57,952 nt of DNA from Amphritea sp. (GTDB taxonomy: Bacteria; Pseudomonadota; Gammaproteobacteria; Pseudomonadales; Balneatricaceae): NCBI GenBank assembly GCA_025800245.1, contig JAOXSA010000191.1, forward strand, positions 1 to 57,952, in the 5' to 3' direction. Shown in pieces: positions 8,731 through 18,806 of the stretch. Each line of letters begins with the position of its first letter. The first letter of the stretch is position 1. The notes below the pieces were generated by a model that worked only from the letters and a program-made list of their open reading frames with translations, was not told the DNA's origin and did no database searches. A program made the position numbers and the translations under genes.

Positions 8731-9213
8731 TTACACTACCTCGGTAGGAACGTTATCAGTCTGGTTCGCACGCCAGTCCTGCAGACGCTGACTCAGCTCA
8801 GCATCCTTCAGCGCCAGCATCTGTGCTGCCAGCAGACCAGCGTTATAAGCACCGGACTGACCCACTGCCTGACAGGCAACAGCAACGCCCTTAGGCATCT
8901 GCACCATAGACATCAGGCTGTCCATACCGTTGAAGTGCTTGCTTGGTACAGGCACTGCGATAACCGGCAGGTGGGTCATCGCCGCAGCCATGCCCGCCAG
9001 GTGCGCAGAACCGCCTGCACCCGCGATGATCACATCGATACCGCGCTCATGAGCCTTAGCAGCGTGTTCGTACAGACGCTCCGGGGTACGGTGCGCAGAA
9101 ACCACGCGGGTTTCGTAACCAACACCCAGCTCCTCCAGGAGCGTTGTCGCCGCTTCCATTATGGGCCAGTCAGACTGGGAACCCATAATGATACTCACTA
9201 ACACATCACTCAT
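8731..9213 (-). CDS. purE: N5-CAIR mutase
   Basis: Converts N5-CAIR to CAIR, the step after PurK. The 160 residues show the class I PurE signatures GSQSDWPIMEAA, VVSAHRTPERL, AGAGGSAHLAGM and the MPKGVAVACQAVG region. First gene of the purEK pair. No E. coli-type PurR box was recognised upstream; the leader does contain a strong hairpin (9280-9302). Confidence 0.97.
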   Translation of the reverse strand: MSDVLVSIIMGSQSDWPIMEAATTLLEELGVGYETRVVSAHRTPERLYEHAAKAHERGIDVIIAGAGGSAHLAGMAAAMTHLPVIAVPVPSKHFNGMDSLMSMVQMPKGVAVACQAVGQSGAYNAGLLAAQMLALKDAELSQRLQDWRANQTDNVPTEVV

Positions 9214-9279
9214 AACCTAAACCTCTATAAGCCGACAATGGGCCAAAAAATGGATGACCAGGGAAGCCAGAAAGCAGAA

Positions 9280-9302
9280 GGGCTAAGTGTCTGACTTAGC
9301 CC
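9280..9302. promoter_or_regulatory. Perfect hairpin in the purE upstream region
   Basis: GGGCTAAGT (9280-9288) and ACTTAGCCC (9294-9302) form a 9-bp perfect stem with a GTCTG loop, about 67 bases upstream of the purE ATG. On the plus strand it is followed by GTTTTG. On the purE transcript no T-run follows, so it is not a classical terminator for purE. Its role is unknown; the rest of 9214-9479 holds nothing recognisable. Confidence 0.45.
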
Positions 9303-9479
9303 GTTTTGTCGCTACAGCGGTATACCCTGAAAATTTGGGCGTTATTATCCCAAATTCGCGGGCTAAAGAGAAATTTAAATTGATGGTCTGGTGTACAGAA
9401 CACGCTCTCTTGCTGATCCAGTTCTCTATGGAAGCCGCCAGACGACTTAATAAATAAGATATTCAGGATAGACAGGCAT

Positions 9480-9502
9480 AAAAAAACTGCCAGCAGGCAG
9501 TT
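9480..9502 (-). terminator. Rho-independent terminator after tRNA-Pro
   Basis: Stem AACTGCC/GGCAGTT with loop AGCA on the plus strand. Read on the minus strand it ends in a run of T (complement of 9480-9486), just 11 bases beyond the tRNA 3' end. Confidence 0.85.
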
Positions 9503-9513
9503 CTGAATAATAA

Positions 9514-9590
9514 TGGTCGGGATGAGAGGATTCGAACCTCCGACCCCATGCACCCCATGCATGTGCGCTACCAGGCTGCGCTACATCCCG
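9514..9590 (-). tRNA. tRNA-Pro, anticodon GGG
   Basis: 77 bases with a complete cloverleaf. The acceptor stem is CGGGATG/CATCCCG, the D arm is GCGCAGCCTGGTAGCGC, and the anticodon stem CATGC/GCATG encloses the loop ATGGGGT (anticodon GGG). The T arm is GGAGG-TTCGAAT-CCTCT and an encoded CCA ends the gene (9514-9516). It lies downstream of the merR gene, an arrangement seen in pseudomonads and relatives. A 267-base frame overlapping it (9296-9562) is spurious. Confidence 0.97.
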
Positions 9591-9679
9591 ACTATTGGGA
9601 ACTGCATTGTCACAGCTCCCGGAAAGAGATCGCTATCTTACTTCAGCCAGCGATCGCTTGAAAGTGTTTTTTAAACGAT

Positions 9680-10042
9680 TTATTGCACAGATTTCAGTAG
9701 CTTACGAATGCCTTCCAGCTCGCTTATAGTCTGCCGCAGCAGCTGCTTGTAGCGAGTGGAATCATCGCTGGCCTGATCACTGGAAAACCACTGCCGGGCA
9801 CCGCTGATGGTGTATCCCTGCTCGTATAACAGTGATCGGATCTGTCGGATAATCAACAGATCCTGGCGTTGGTAGTAACGTCGCCCGCTGCGCTTGACCG
9901 GGCTGATCTGGTCGAACTCCTGCTCCCAGTACCGCAGTACGTGGGGTTTCAGCTCACACAAAGACGCTACTTCACCAATGGTGAAGTAGCGTTTGTCTGG
10001 TATGGAGGGCAGGTTATCCGAGACTGTTTCAGTCTCCTTCAT
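9680..10042 (-). CDS. MerR-family regulator of the ihfA-linked type
   Basis: 120 residues. The N-terminal MerR winged helix reads [22 protein letters not shown], followed by [30 protein letters not shown] in short recognisable pieces. A short C-terminal coil replaces a ligand domain, and no metal-binding cysteine cluster is present. The gene overlaps the end of ihfA by 14 bases, so it is translationally tied to it. A small MerR-like gene after ihfA is a conserved pairing in pseudomonads and relatives; its targets are not established. Confidence 0.92.
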   Translation of the reverse strand: MKETETVSDNLPSIPDKRYFTIGEVASLCELKPHVLRYWEQEFDQISPVKRSGRRYYQRQDLLIIRQIRSLLYEQGYTISGARQWFSSDQASDDSTRYKQLLRQTISELEGIRKLLKSVQ

Positions 10043-10325
10043 AAGCCTCTACACGATCTTTCAGTTTCTGTCCTGGACGGAATGTCACCACCCGCCGCGC
10101 ACAGATAGGCACTTCTTCGCCGGTTTTCGGATTCCGGCCCGGCCGTTCGCTCTTATCACGCAGGTCAAAATTGCCGAAACCTGAGAGCTTAACCTGTTCG
10201 TTTTCGGCCAGACTCATACGGATCTCGTCGAAGAAGGCTTCCACCATATCCTTCGCTTCCCGCTTGTTCAGGCCTAGTTCTTCATACAGGCGCTCAGCCA
10301 TTTCCGCTTTAGTCAAAGAGCCCAT
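10029..10325 (-). CDS. ihfA: Integration host factor alpha subunit
   Basis: 98-residue DNABII protein that bends DNA as a heterodimer with IhfB. It reads [19 protein letters not shown], then [17 protein letters not shown] and the DNA-inserting arm region [11 protein letters not shown] with its Pro. ATG 10325 is chosen over GTG 10334 because AGAGG is well placed for it and family members begin MG(A/S)LTKAE. It lies 18 bases after pheT, as usual. Confidence 0.97.
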   Translation of the reverse strand: MGSLTKAEMAERLYEELGLNKREAKDMVEAFFDEIRMSLAENEQVKLSGFGNFDLRDKSERPGRNPKTGEEVPICARRVVTFRPGQKLKDRVEAYEGD

Positions 10326-10343
10326 CAGAATCACCTCTGTCGA

Positions 10344-12734
10344 TTACTCTCTTAATGTAGCACCGTACTGATCTTTCAGTGCAGATACAACAAAATCAAT
10401 GACTTCGTTGATCTCTTCATCATTAAGAGTGCGCGAAGGATGCTGCCAGGTCAAGCCCAGAGCGATGCTTTTTTGACCAGGTTCGACGCCCTTACCCTGA
10501 TATACGTCGAACAGAGTAACCGCTTGCAGGTATTCACCGCCTTTGGCTTTCGCCACGGCACGAATCTCTTCGAAAGCTACTTTCTCGTCAACCAGCAGCG
10601 CCAGGTCACGACGGCTTTCCGGGAACTTAGACAGGCTGTCGAAGCGTGGCAGCTGACCGTCAAGCAGGACAGACTGTACGATTTCGAACAGGAATACAGG
10701 ACCGGTCAGGCCCAGTGATTTGATCAGTTCAGGATGCAGTGCACCCATGTAACCCACCGTTTCGCCATTGCGCTGAATCGCCGCAGACTGACCCGGATGC
10801 AGAGCAACATGACGTTCTGCAACAAAGGTAAACTGATCGGCTGCACCACCCAGACCCAGCAGGGACTCAACATCACCTTTCAGGTCGTAGAAATCCACCG
10901 GCGTCTTATCCGCACTCCAGCCTTCCGCTTCACGAGGACCACTGATCAGACCGGCAACCACGTTCTCCTGAATCAGCTCATCACCTTGCGGCAGGAAGCG
11001 CTGACCGGTTTCAAACAGGCGTACACGGCTCTGCTGACGGTTCTGGTTGTATTGCAGGGCTTTTGTCAGACCTGGCCAGATAGTGGTACGCATCACCGCC
11101 ATCTCGGCAGAGATCGGATTCGCCAGCGCTTTAGCTTCGTACTTATCATCAAACTGTGCCGCCAGACCTTTTTCGATGAAGCTGTAGGTCACCGCTTCCT
11201 GATAGCCACGGCCAACCAGTTGCTTACGCACGGTGTTCAGCGTCACTTTCGACTCGTCGTTAGCGATCATGTTCAGCTCGGCGGTCGGTACTTTAACCGG
11301 CAGGTTGTTGTAACCGTATACCCGTGCCAGCTCTTCGATCAGATCGACCTCGATGCTGATATCGAAACGGTAAGACGGTACCGCAACGGTCCACTCACCT
11401 TCGCCGCTGCGCTCGATGCTCATGCCCAGACGGGTCATGATCTCTTCGATCTCTTCTGCTGGCATCTCAAACGCCAGCACCTGATTCACCTTGCTCTGGC
11501 GCAGTGTCACAGTGGCAGAGGTTGGCAGGTTTTCTTCGCTGACCGCCTCAACCACAGGACCGGCTTCACCGCCGACGATATCCAGCAGCAGTTGGGTCGC
11601 ACGCTCTGTCGCCTTGCTCTGCAGCTGCCAGTCAACACCGCGCTCATAGCGGTGAGAAGCATCGGTGTGCAGACCGTAAGAACGGGCACGACCAGCAATA
11701 GTGATCGGATTGAAGTACGCACACTCCAGGAAGATATCTTTAGATTCAGCAGTCACACCGGTCTCTTCACCACCGAAGATACCCGCCATTGCAACCGCTT
11801 TCTGGCCATCAGCGATCACCAGCGTGTTGTCATTCAGTTCGGTTTCGTTACCGTCCAGCAGCGTCAGCTTTTCGCCCTGCTTGGCTTTACGAACAACAAT
11901 GCCGTCGTTCAGCTTGTTCAGGTCAAAAGCGTGCATCGGCTGACCCAGCTCCAGCAGAACGTAGTTCGTTACGTCTACAACCGGGTCGATAGAACGGATA
12001 CCGCAACGACGCAGTTTCTCAACCATCCACAGTGGCGTCTGGGCAGACATATCCACATTGCGGATTACACGACCCTGATAGCGTGGGCAACCCTGTGGAT
12101 CTTCCAGCGTGATCGGGAAGGTATCGTCAATGGTCGGCGCAACAGGCTCAACTTCAACGAAGCTGACAGGCGCTTTATTCAGCACACCTACTTCACGGGC
12201 CAGACCGGCAATCGACAGACAGTCACCACGGTTAGGGGTCAGATCCACATCGATGATGTGATCGTCCAGCTGCAGATATTCACGCAGATCAGTACCCACT
12301 GGCGCATCCGCAGCCAGCTCCATGATACCGCCGTGATCTTCAGAGATGTTCAGCTCATCTTCGGCGCACAGCATGCCGAAAGACTCAACCTGACGCAGCT
12401 TGGCTTTCTTAATCTTGAAGTCACTGCCGTCGGGGCCGGCCAGCACTGCGCCCACCTTAGCAAAGGCTGTTTTCAGACCGCCGCGTGCGTTAGGCGCACC
12501 GCAGACAACCTGAAACTCTTCAGTGCCGTCAGACACTTTACATACCTGCAGTTTATCGGCATTCGGGTGTTGCTCGGCGCTCAGAATCTCACCAACAACC
12601 ACGCCGCTGAACTGACCAGCAACCGGCAGCACTTCATCAACTTCCAGTCCTGCCATAGTGATCTGATCGGCGATACCCTGAGTATCGGTATCCGGATTGA
12701 CCAGCTCACGTAACCAACTTTCACTGAATTTCAT
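10344..12734 (-). CDS. pheT: Phenylalanine-tRNA ligase beta subunit
   Basis: 796 residues, the normal length. Domains in order: N-terminal tRNA-binding (EMAP/OB) domain about 40-150, B3/B4 editing region (QPMHAFDLNKL and neighbours), B5 domain, catalytic-like core with SPxSAE-type ANPISAEMAVMRTT, and the C-terminal anticodon-binding FDX-ACB domain (FPESRRDLALLVDE). It pairs with PheS in an alpha2-beta2 enzyme charging tRNA-Phe. 83 bases separate it from pheS. Confidence 0.98.
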   Translation of the reverse strand: MKFSESWLRELVNPDTDTQGIADQITMAGLEVDEVLPVAGQFSGVVVGEILSAEQHPNADKLQVCKVSDGTEEFQVVCGAPNARGGLKTAFAKVGAVLAGPDGSDFKIKKAKLRQVESFGMLCAEDELNISEDHGGIMELAADAPVGTDLREYLQLDDHIIDVDLTPNRGDCLSIAGLAREVGVLNKAPVSFVEVEPVAPTIDDTFPITLEDPQGCPRYQGRVIRNVDMSAQTPLWMVEKLRRCGIRSIDPVVDVTNYVLLELGQPMHAFDLNKLNDGIVVRKAKQGEKLTLLDGNETELNDNTLVIADGQKAVAMAGIFGGEETGVTAESKDIFLECAYFNPITIAGRARSYGLHTDASHRYERGVDWQLQSKATERATQLLLDIVGGEAGPVVEAVSEENLPTSATVTLRQSKVNQVLAFEMPAEEIEEIMTRLGMSIERSGEGEWTVAVPSYRFDISIEVDLIEELARVYGYNNLPVKVPTAELNMIANDESKVTLNTVRKQLVGRGYQEAVTYSFIEKGLAAQFDDKYEAKALANPISAEMAVMRTTIWPGLTKALQYNQNRQQSRVRLFETGQRFLPQGDELIQENVVAGLISGPREAEGWSADKTPVDFYDLKGDVESLLGLGGAADQFTFVAERHVALHPGQSAAIQRNGETVGYMGALHPELIKSLGLTGPVFLFEIVQSVLLDGQLPRFDSLSKFPESRRDLALLVDEKVAFEEIRAVAKAKGGEYLQAVTLFDVYQGKGVEPGQKSIALGLTWQHPSRTLNDEEINEVIDFVVSALKDQYGATLRE

Positions 12735-12817
12735 CTTTTCTATCCAAAATCTGTAATTACTTTTTAAACGTCATTCAGGCTCTACCGGCCCAGTTAACTA
12801 CTCTTAACAAGAAGGAA

Positions 12818-13801
<984 letters not shown>

Positions 13802-13814
13802 TTACCGCTCCAGA

Positions 13815-13849
13815 TAAAAATAGGGGAAGAGCTCGCACCCTTCCCCTAT
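13815..13849 (-). terminator. Terminator or attenuator between rplT and pheS
   Basis: On the minus strand a perfect 10-bp stem, ATAGGGGAAG with CTTCCCCTAT, is followed by five T residues, only 13 bases before the pheS ATG. E. coli controls pheST by attenuation at the same place through the Phe-rich PheM leader peptide. Here no clear Phe-rich peptide with a ribosome site is present, so simple partial termination is equally possible. Confidence 0.75.
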
Positions 13850-13885
13850 CACAACGATCAATACTTACCAGAAGGTAAGGGTGTC

Positions 13886-14239
13886 TTACAGTGCAGCCTT
13901 AGCTTTTTCCACGATAGCAGCAAAAGTATTTGCTTCGTGAACAGCCAGATCAGCCAGCACCTTACGATCGATTTCGATAGATGCTTTCTTCAGACCAGCA
14001 ATAAAGCGGCTGTAAGACAGGCCGTTGATACGAGCTGCAGCATTGATACGAGCGATCCACAGCGCGCGGAATTGACGCTTACGCTGACGACGGTCACGGT
14101 ATGCATACTGACCAGCTTTGATAACAGCCTGTTTAGCTACGCGGAATACACGGCTACGAGCGCCGTAGTAACCTTTAGCTTTTTTCAGGATCTTCTTGTG
14201 ACGACGGTGTGCGATAACACCACGTTTTACACGTGCCAT
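13886..14239 (-). CDS. rplT: 50S ribosomal protein L20
   Basis: 117 residues with the L20 hallmarks: [29 protein letters not shown] at the N-terminus and the conserved C-terminal [15 protein letters not shown]. It is an early assembly protein that binds 23S rRNA and, in known systems, represses its own operon. It lies 43 bases after rpmI in one operon. Confidence 0.98.
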   Translation of the reverse strand: MARVKRGVIAHRRHKKILKKAKGYYGARSRVFRVAKQAVIKAGQYAYRDRRQRKRQFRALWIARINAAARINGLSYSRFIAGLKKASIEIDRKVLADLAVHEANTFAAIVEKAKAAL

Positions 14240-14282
14240 ATTTAATTCTTCCTAACTTAGATTCAGTGGTTACTTAGACAAC

Positions 14283-14477
14283 TCAGATGTAAGGCAGCAT
14301 ACGCTTGATCAGCTTCTGGTCTGCCGCTGCAACTTGCAGCATTGGACGCAGCTGACGCTTACGCTTAGTAGTCTTCTTAGTCAGAATGTGGCTTGTGAAA
14401 GACTGCTTGTGCTTGAAGCCCTTTGCAGTTTTCTTAAAACGTTTCGCAGCACCGCTGCAAGATTTCATTTTAGGCAT
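14283..14477 (-). CDS. rpmI: 50S ribosomal protein L35
   Basis: 64 residues from ATG 14477 ([20 protein letters not shown]), the standard length. The longer open frame to 14522 would add 15 unconserved residues and is rejected. Very basic, with TTKRKRQLR in the middle. It lies between infC and rplT as in most bacteria. Confidence 0.97.
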   Translation of the reverse strand: MPKMKSCSGAAKRFKKTAKGFKHKQSFTSHILTKKTTKRKRQLRPMLQVAAADQKLIKRMLPYI

Positions 14478-14520
14478 TGCTAATATCCCCACGCATTCGT
14501 TAATTATCTTTCGTCCGGAC

Positions 14521-14565
14521 AAACAACAAAACCCGTACCCGCCTCACAGGGAGACCGTACGGGTT
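14521..14565 (-). promoter_or_regulatory. Hairpin in the infC-rpmI gap, terminator-like
   Basis: AACCCGTAC (14530-14538) and GTACGGGTT (14557-14565) form a 9-bp stem. On the transcript it is followed by TTGTTGTTT. It lies 16 bases after the infC stop and upstream of rpmI. Either it partly terminates infC transcripts, or it belongs to an L20-binding control leader, which in E. coli acts on rpmI. Sequence alone does not separate the two. Confidence 0.6.
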
Positions 14566-14581
14566 AAGCTAAGATGTCAGA

Positions 14582-15124
14582 CTACTTTTTCTTCTTCGGA
14601 GCGATGACCATAGTCAGTTGGCGGCCTTCCATTTTTGGACGCTGCTCAACGGTACCCAGCTCAATCAGGTCTTCTTCGACCCGCTTAAGAAGCTGCATAC
14701 CTAGCTCCTGGTGTGCCATTTCACGACCGCGGTAACGCAGGGTTACCTTGGCCTTGTCGCCACCTTCAAGGAAACGTACCAGGTTGCGTAGTTTTACCTG
14801 ATAATCCCCTTCTTCCGTATTAGGACGGAATTTCACTTCCTTGACCTGCATCTGCGATTGCTTCTTCTTCTGAGCATTCGCAGCTTTCTTCTTCTCGTAC
14901 AGGAATTTGCCGTGATCCATCACTTTACAAACGATCGGATCAGAATCAGAAATCTGTACTAGGTCAAGGCCAACATCTTGTGCCGCCTCTAAGGCGTCTT
15001 TCAGAGGCACAACACCAATCTGTGTGCCATCCGGACCAATCAATCGACACTCACGGGCTTTAATATTCTCATTGATCATCGGTTTATTCCGATCATCACG
15101 CCCTCTTCTGTTATCGCGCCTGAT
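14582..15124 (-). CDS. infC: Translation initiation factor IF-3, ATC start codon
   Basis: IF-3 binds the 30S subunit and rejects non-canonical start codons and wrong initiator tRNAs. The N domain includes [17 protein letters not shown], the linker [16 protein letters not shown], and the C domain [18 protein letters not shown] ending MVIAPKKKK. No ATG or GTG fits: the first in-frame ATG lies inside the conserved N domain. GGAG (15133-15136) stands eight bases before ATC 15124-15122, giving 180 residues, the E. coli length. E. coli infC starts at AUU, which underlies autoregulation; ATC would work the same way. It follows thrS by 22 bases. Confidence 0.95.
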   Translation of the reverse strand: MRRDNRRGRDDRNKPMINENIKARECRLIGPDGTQIGVVPLKDALEAAQDVGLDLVQISDSDPIVCKVMDHGKFLYEKKKAANAQKKKQSQMQVKEVKFRPNTEEGDYQVKLRNLVRFLEGGDKAKVTLRYRGREMAHQELGMQLLKRVEEDLIELGTVEQRPKMEGRQLTMVIAPKKKK

Positions 15125-15146
15125 AGTGGTATCTCCAGTATGTTTG

Positions 15147-17066
15147 TTATTCTTTGCGGCCTTTCCGGGCAACGTCCTGCCTCAGATGCTCGCAAAACTC
15201 TTCAACTGACAAGGTGCCGAGGTCTTCCCCGGTACGGGTACGTACTGCAACAGACCCGTTTTCAACTTCCTTATCACCAACAACCAGCAGATAAGGGACC
15301 TTGTGAATTGTGTGCTCGCGGATTTTAAAGCCGATCTTCTCATTTCTCAAGTCCGCCTTGGCAAAGAATCCAAGATCGTTGAGTTTTTCTTCAACTTCGC
15401 GACAATAATCCGCCTGTTTATCGGTAATATTCATGATCGCAACCTGCACCGGAGCCAGCCATGCCGGCAGCGCACCAGCAGAGTTTTCGATCAGAATACC
15501 GATAAAGCGCTCGAAGGAACCCAGGATTGCACGGTGTAGCATAACCGGTGTTTCACGTTCGCCCGCTTCGTTAACAAACTGCGCACCCAGACGGCCCGGC
15601 ATAGAGAAGTCTACCTGAACAGTACCACACTGCCAGATACGGCCCAGGCAGTCTTTCAGGGAGAATTCAACCTTAGGACCGTAGAACGCACCTTCACCCG
15701 GCAGTTCATCCCAGTCCAGATTCGCAGCATCCAGCGCATCAGCCAGGGCTTTTTCTGCTTTATCCCAGATCTCATCTGAACCGACACGTTTTTCAGGACG
15801 AGTAGACAGCTTGTAGATAATCTCGGTGAAGCCGAAGTCAGCGTACACTTCGTGCAGGAAGTCGATAAAAGAAGCAACCTCAGACTGAATAGCGTCTTCA
15901 GCACAGAAGATATGTGCATCATCCTGCACAAAACCACGTACACGCATAATACCGTGCAGTGCACCGGATGGTTCATTACGGTGGCAGCAACCAAACTCAG
16001 CCAGACGCAATGGCAGATCGCGGTATGAACGCAGACCCTGATTGAAGATCTGAACGTGGCCCGGGCAGTTCATTGGCTTAATCGCAAAGTCACGACTCTC
16101 AGAGTGAGTGGTGAACATCTCTTCGGAGAACTTGTCCCAGTGACCGGATTTCTCCCACATGGTGCGTTCCAGCACCTGTGGAGTTCTTACTTCACTGTAA
16201 CCATGCTGGCGCAGTTTCTTGCGCATGTACTGTTCAATGCTCTGATACAGAGTCCAGCCATCCGGGTGCCAGAAAATCATACCCGGGGCTTCTTCCTGCA
16301 AGTGGAACAGGTTCAGCTGCTTACCCAGTTTACGGTGATCGCGTTTTTCTGCCTCTTCCAGGAAGGTCAGGTGAGCTTTCAGCTCTTTCTTATCACGCCA
16401 CGCAGTACCGTAGATACGCTGCAGCATTTCGTTATTGGAATCACCACGCCAGTACGCACCTGCTACTTTCATCAGTTTGAAAGAGCGCAGCAGACGGGTA
16501 TTCGGTACGTGAGGACCACGACACATGTCGATGTATTCTTCGTGGTAGTACAGGCCAACCTCGGTAATGGATTCATCCATATCATCGATCAGCTGAACCT
16601 TGTAGGTTTCACCACGGTCAGCAAAGATCTGACGCGCTTCAGCAACCGGCGTCATCTTTTTAACTACGTCGTAGTCTTTCTTAATCAGTTCCTGAACACG
16701 CTTCTCCAGACCTACCAGGTCTTCCGGCGTAAAGTGATGCTCGCTGGCAACGTCATAGTAGAAGCCGTTCTCGATAACCGGACCGATCGCCATTTTCACT
16801 TCTGGGTACAGCTGCTTCAGCGCGTGGCCCAATAGGTGAGCAAAAGAGTGACGGATAATATGCAGACCGTCTTCGTCTTTCGGCGTGATAATCGCCAGCT
16901 CGACATCTTCGGTGATCAGTTCGCAGGTATCTACCAGTTCACCATTGATACGACCGGCAACTGCAGCTTTCGCCAGGCCAGCGCCAATATCAGCGGCAAC
17001 ATCAAAAACAGTAACGGCGTTGGCAAACTCGCGTTTGCTGCCATCAGGGAGAGTAATAACAGGCAT
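15147..17066 (-). CDS. thrS: Threonine-tRNA ligase
   Basis: 639 residues with the complete bacterial layout. A TGS domain (1-62) is followed by an editing domain with His73, His77, Cys182 and His186. The class II catalytic core has the zinc ligands Cys334, His385 and His511, and the anticodon-binding domain is at the C-terminus. All these positions match E. coli numbering. It charges tRNA-Thr and clears mischarged Ser. First gene of the translation operon; 17067-17267 upstream holds its promoter region but no clear operator was recognised. Confidence 0.98.
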   Translation of the reverse strand: MPVITLPDGSKREFANAVTVFDVAADIGAGLAKAAVAGRINGELVDTCELITEDVELAIITPKDEDGLHIIRHSFAHLLGHALKQLYPEVKMAIGPVIENGFYYDVASEHHFTPEDLVGLEKRVQELIKKDYDVVKKMTPVAEARQIFADRGETYKVQLIDDMDESITEVGLYYHEEYIDMCRGPHVPNTRLLRSFKLMKVAGAYWRGDSNNEMLQRIYGTAWRDKKELKAHLTFLEEAEKRDHRKLGKQLNLFHLQEEAPGMIFWHPDGWTLYQSIEQYMRKKLRQHGYSEVRTPQVLERTMWEKSGHWDKFSEEMFTTHSESRDFAIKPMNCPGHVQIFNQGLRSYRDLPLRLAEFGCCHRNEPSGALHGIMRVRGFVQDDAHIFCAEDAIQSEVASFIDFLHEVYADFGFTEIIYKLSTRPEKRVGSDEIWDKAEKALADALDAANLDWDELPGEGAFYGPKVEFSLKDCLGRIWQCGTVQVDFSMPGRLGAQFVNEAGERETPVMLHRAILGSFERFIGILIENSAGALPAWLAPVQVAIMNITDKQADYCREVEEKLNDLGFFAKADLRNEKIGFKIREHTIHKVPYLLVVGDKEVENGSVAVRTRTGEDLGTLSVEEFCEHLRQDVARKGRKE

Positions 17067-17267
17067 TGTTCAGTTCCTAAATTTTGTCAGTGGTGACCCA
17101 TACCAGAGGCCACATCATCAATAATCTGCAGCAGCTACAAACCAGGTAGCGGCAAAGAGGCGGTGATTCTATAGGAACAATTATTTCAAAGCTATCAAAC
17201 GCCCTGATTTGAATATAAAATTCGTGTTTGATAGGGTTCTGACGAGCTATTTTCAAGGATGATGAAT

Positions 17268-17759
17268 ATGCGTTTACTTATACTTACACTAATTTCTGTC
17301 TTAACGGCCTGCTCTTCTGCACCTCAGACTGAGAATCAGATTCTAATCAATATAGAGGATGAGATTCTCTACTTACAAGTAAAGAACCAAGATCATGTAA
17401 ATTTTCAGGACTACATTATTTTCGGTAGCGAAACGAGCTATATTTCTTTCAGCAGTCAGTCAACAGCAGAAGAAAATAAACATTACAACCTATCAACCGT
17501 GGAATTGATTCGTCAGGTGTATGGGTTTACTCCTCCTCAGTCAGATGACGTTAACGCCACAAAGCAGGCAGTTTTAAAAGATGTCATTGAAAGACGTGAA
17601 CTTCCCCACGATAAATATGTTGCTGTATTTCATCAAATATCAGACGGGACAGAGCGTATTTTCTTCACATTCAAGCGGAGCAAAAAAGAAACAAATACTC
17701 TATACCTGCTTGAATCTAGGAACAGAGATTCTATTAAAGCATTCTACGGAAGGAATTGA
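17268..17759 (+). CDS. Hypothetical lipoprotein
   Basis: 163 residues, function unknown. It starts with a lipoprotein signal peptide, MRLLILTLISVLTAC, with the lipid-attachment Cys at about residue 15 followed by Ser-Ser, which predicts outer-membrane sorting. The mature part is acidic and polar without a domain I recognise. ATG 17268 is chosen because AAGG at 17255-17258 is well spaced for it; two ATGs closer to the site (17259, 17262) are too near. The base composition is clearly more AT-rich than its neighbours. The next gene begins 2 bases after its stop. Confidence 0.7.
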   Translation: MRLLILTLISVLTACSSAPQTENQILINIEDEILYLQVKNQDHVNFQDYIIFGSETSYISFSSQSTAEENKHYNLSTVELIRQVYGFTPPQSDDVNATKQAVLKDVIERRELPHDKYVAVFHQISDGTERIFFTFKRSKKETNTLYLLESRNRDSIKAFYGRN

Positions 17760-17761
17760 TC

Positions 17762-18094
17762 ATGACTACAGCTAATCAAACGGACATTGAGTACACTCAT
17801 GCAGTTTTAACCGCTTTCTTTGGAAACGAGATAATTGCTAAAAACAACATTACAGACAGAGTCATCGACCTTACCGGTCAAATGATCGAAGATGCATCGG
17901 ACTGCACACAGCTTATAGAGATGGTGCCAAGACCTGTTTCACCTACCGGAGCAAAGCCTGCAGTTAGCTGGGCTCTGAAGTATATACGCCAATTAGGTAA
18001 GTCGACTCTTAGAAACCCAGGAAAAATATCCCTCATCTGCAGAAGAAGAGTTGCTCTTGGCTATAAACATCGACTTTTGATGTCAATTCGTTAA
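17762..18094 (+). CDS. Hypothetical protein paired with the lipoprotein
   Basis: 110 residues from ATG 17762, with AAGGA seven bases upstream. No recognised domain. The N-terminal two-thirds is acidic. The last 40 residues are basic (ALKYIRQLGKSTLRNPGK, then RRRVALGYKHRL), which could mean a nucleic-acid- or membrane-binding tail, or a frameshifted end. There is no signal peptide or membrane segment. It forms an AT-rich two-gene unit with the lipoprotein. Its stop codon abuts the stop of the converging regulator gene with no spacer and no terminator. Confidence 0.6.
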   Translation: MTTANQTDIEYTHAVLTAFFGNEIIAKNNITDRVIDLTGQMIEDASDCTQLIEMVPRPVSPTGAKPAVSWALKYIRQLGKSTLRNPGKISLICRRRVALGYKHRLLMSIR

Positions 18095-18793
18095 TCAATC
18101 ACCATCAAGGTGCCGGCGGGTATAAAGGATATGTTCAGTGGCAGCAGTGCGGGCTGCATCCGGATCCCTTGCGAGAATCGCCTGATGGATTGCACTATGC
18201 TGCGACCGGATACCGTCTGGATAACGACCATACTTTTTCAGCGTGCGATTCAGAACGCCATAAATGGCATTAAAAAAGCGAGTATAAAACAGCTGACTGA
18301 AGGAGATAATCAGTAAGTGATGAGATGACTCAGCGATCATCATATGAAAGCGCAGATCCTCTTTAGCCTTTTCCAGTGTGGTTTCGCGCTGTCCCCGCTG
18401 CTGCATCCGCTGATACTCCTGATCCAGCGCTTCAAGTTGAGCATCACTGGCACGAAGTGCGGCATAGAACGCAGCCTCACCCTCCAGCATCGCCCGCACA
18501 TCCATTACCTGCTTCTGGAAATCCGGGTTATCGCCCAGAGCACCCACACCCTCCACCGGCATCTCAAACCAGGGCTCCAGCAGATTCCTGACCCGGGTTT
18601 TGCCTCCGTGACGTACTTCGACGTAACCTTCCGCCTCCAGTTGCCCGACCGCTTCGCGCACAGTAGACCGGGATAGTCCGAGTTGCTCGGACATCCGCCG
18701 TTGCGACGCCATAGCAGCCCCTGGCAGCAAATCGCCACTATAAAGACTGGCTTTTAACTGTTGTAACAGGTTTTCGCTGAGTGAATCGTTCAT
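18095..18793 (-). CDS. lldR: GntR/FadR-family regulator of lactate genes (LldR-like)
   Basis: 232 residues. The N-terminal GntR winged helix (MASQRRMSEQLGLSRSTVREAVGQLEAEG) is followed by an all-helical FCD domain with its metal/ligand residues in DLRFHMMIAESSHH and HSAIHQAI. It is transcribed divergently from lldEFG. A FadR-type palindrome sits 13 bases before its own ATG. LldR proteins repress lactate genes and are released by L-lactate; the assignment rests on context plus subfamily and the ligand is inferred. Confidence 0.85.
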   Translation of the reverse strand: MNDSLSENLLQQLKASLYSGDLLPGAAMASQRRMSEQLGLSRSTVREAVGQLEAEGYVEVRHGGKTRVRNLLEPWFEMPVEGVGALGDNPDFQKQVMDVRAMLEGEAAFYAALRASDAQLEALDQEYQRMQQRGQRETTLEKAKEDLRFHMMIAESSHHLLIISFSQLFYTRFFNAIYGVLNRTLKKYGRYPDGIRSQHSAIHQAILARDPDAARTAATEHILYTRRHLDGD

Positions 18794-18806
18794 GGATTGA
18801 GGCGCT

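Noticed and set aside
9296-9562. 88-codon minus-strand frame
   Set aside because: It begins inside the tRNA-Pro gene and runs through its terminator; the translation has no recognisable content.
10734-12713. 659-codon plus-strand frame opposite pheT
   Set aside because: It is a shadow of pheT, which has full conserved domains on the other strand; the frame lacks a ribosome site and any family pattern.
14478-14522. N-terminal extension of rpmI
   Set aside because: It adds 15 residues never found in L35 and would include the upstream gap; ATG 14477 gives the standard protein.
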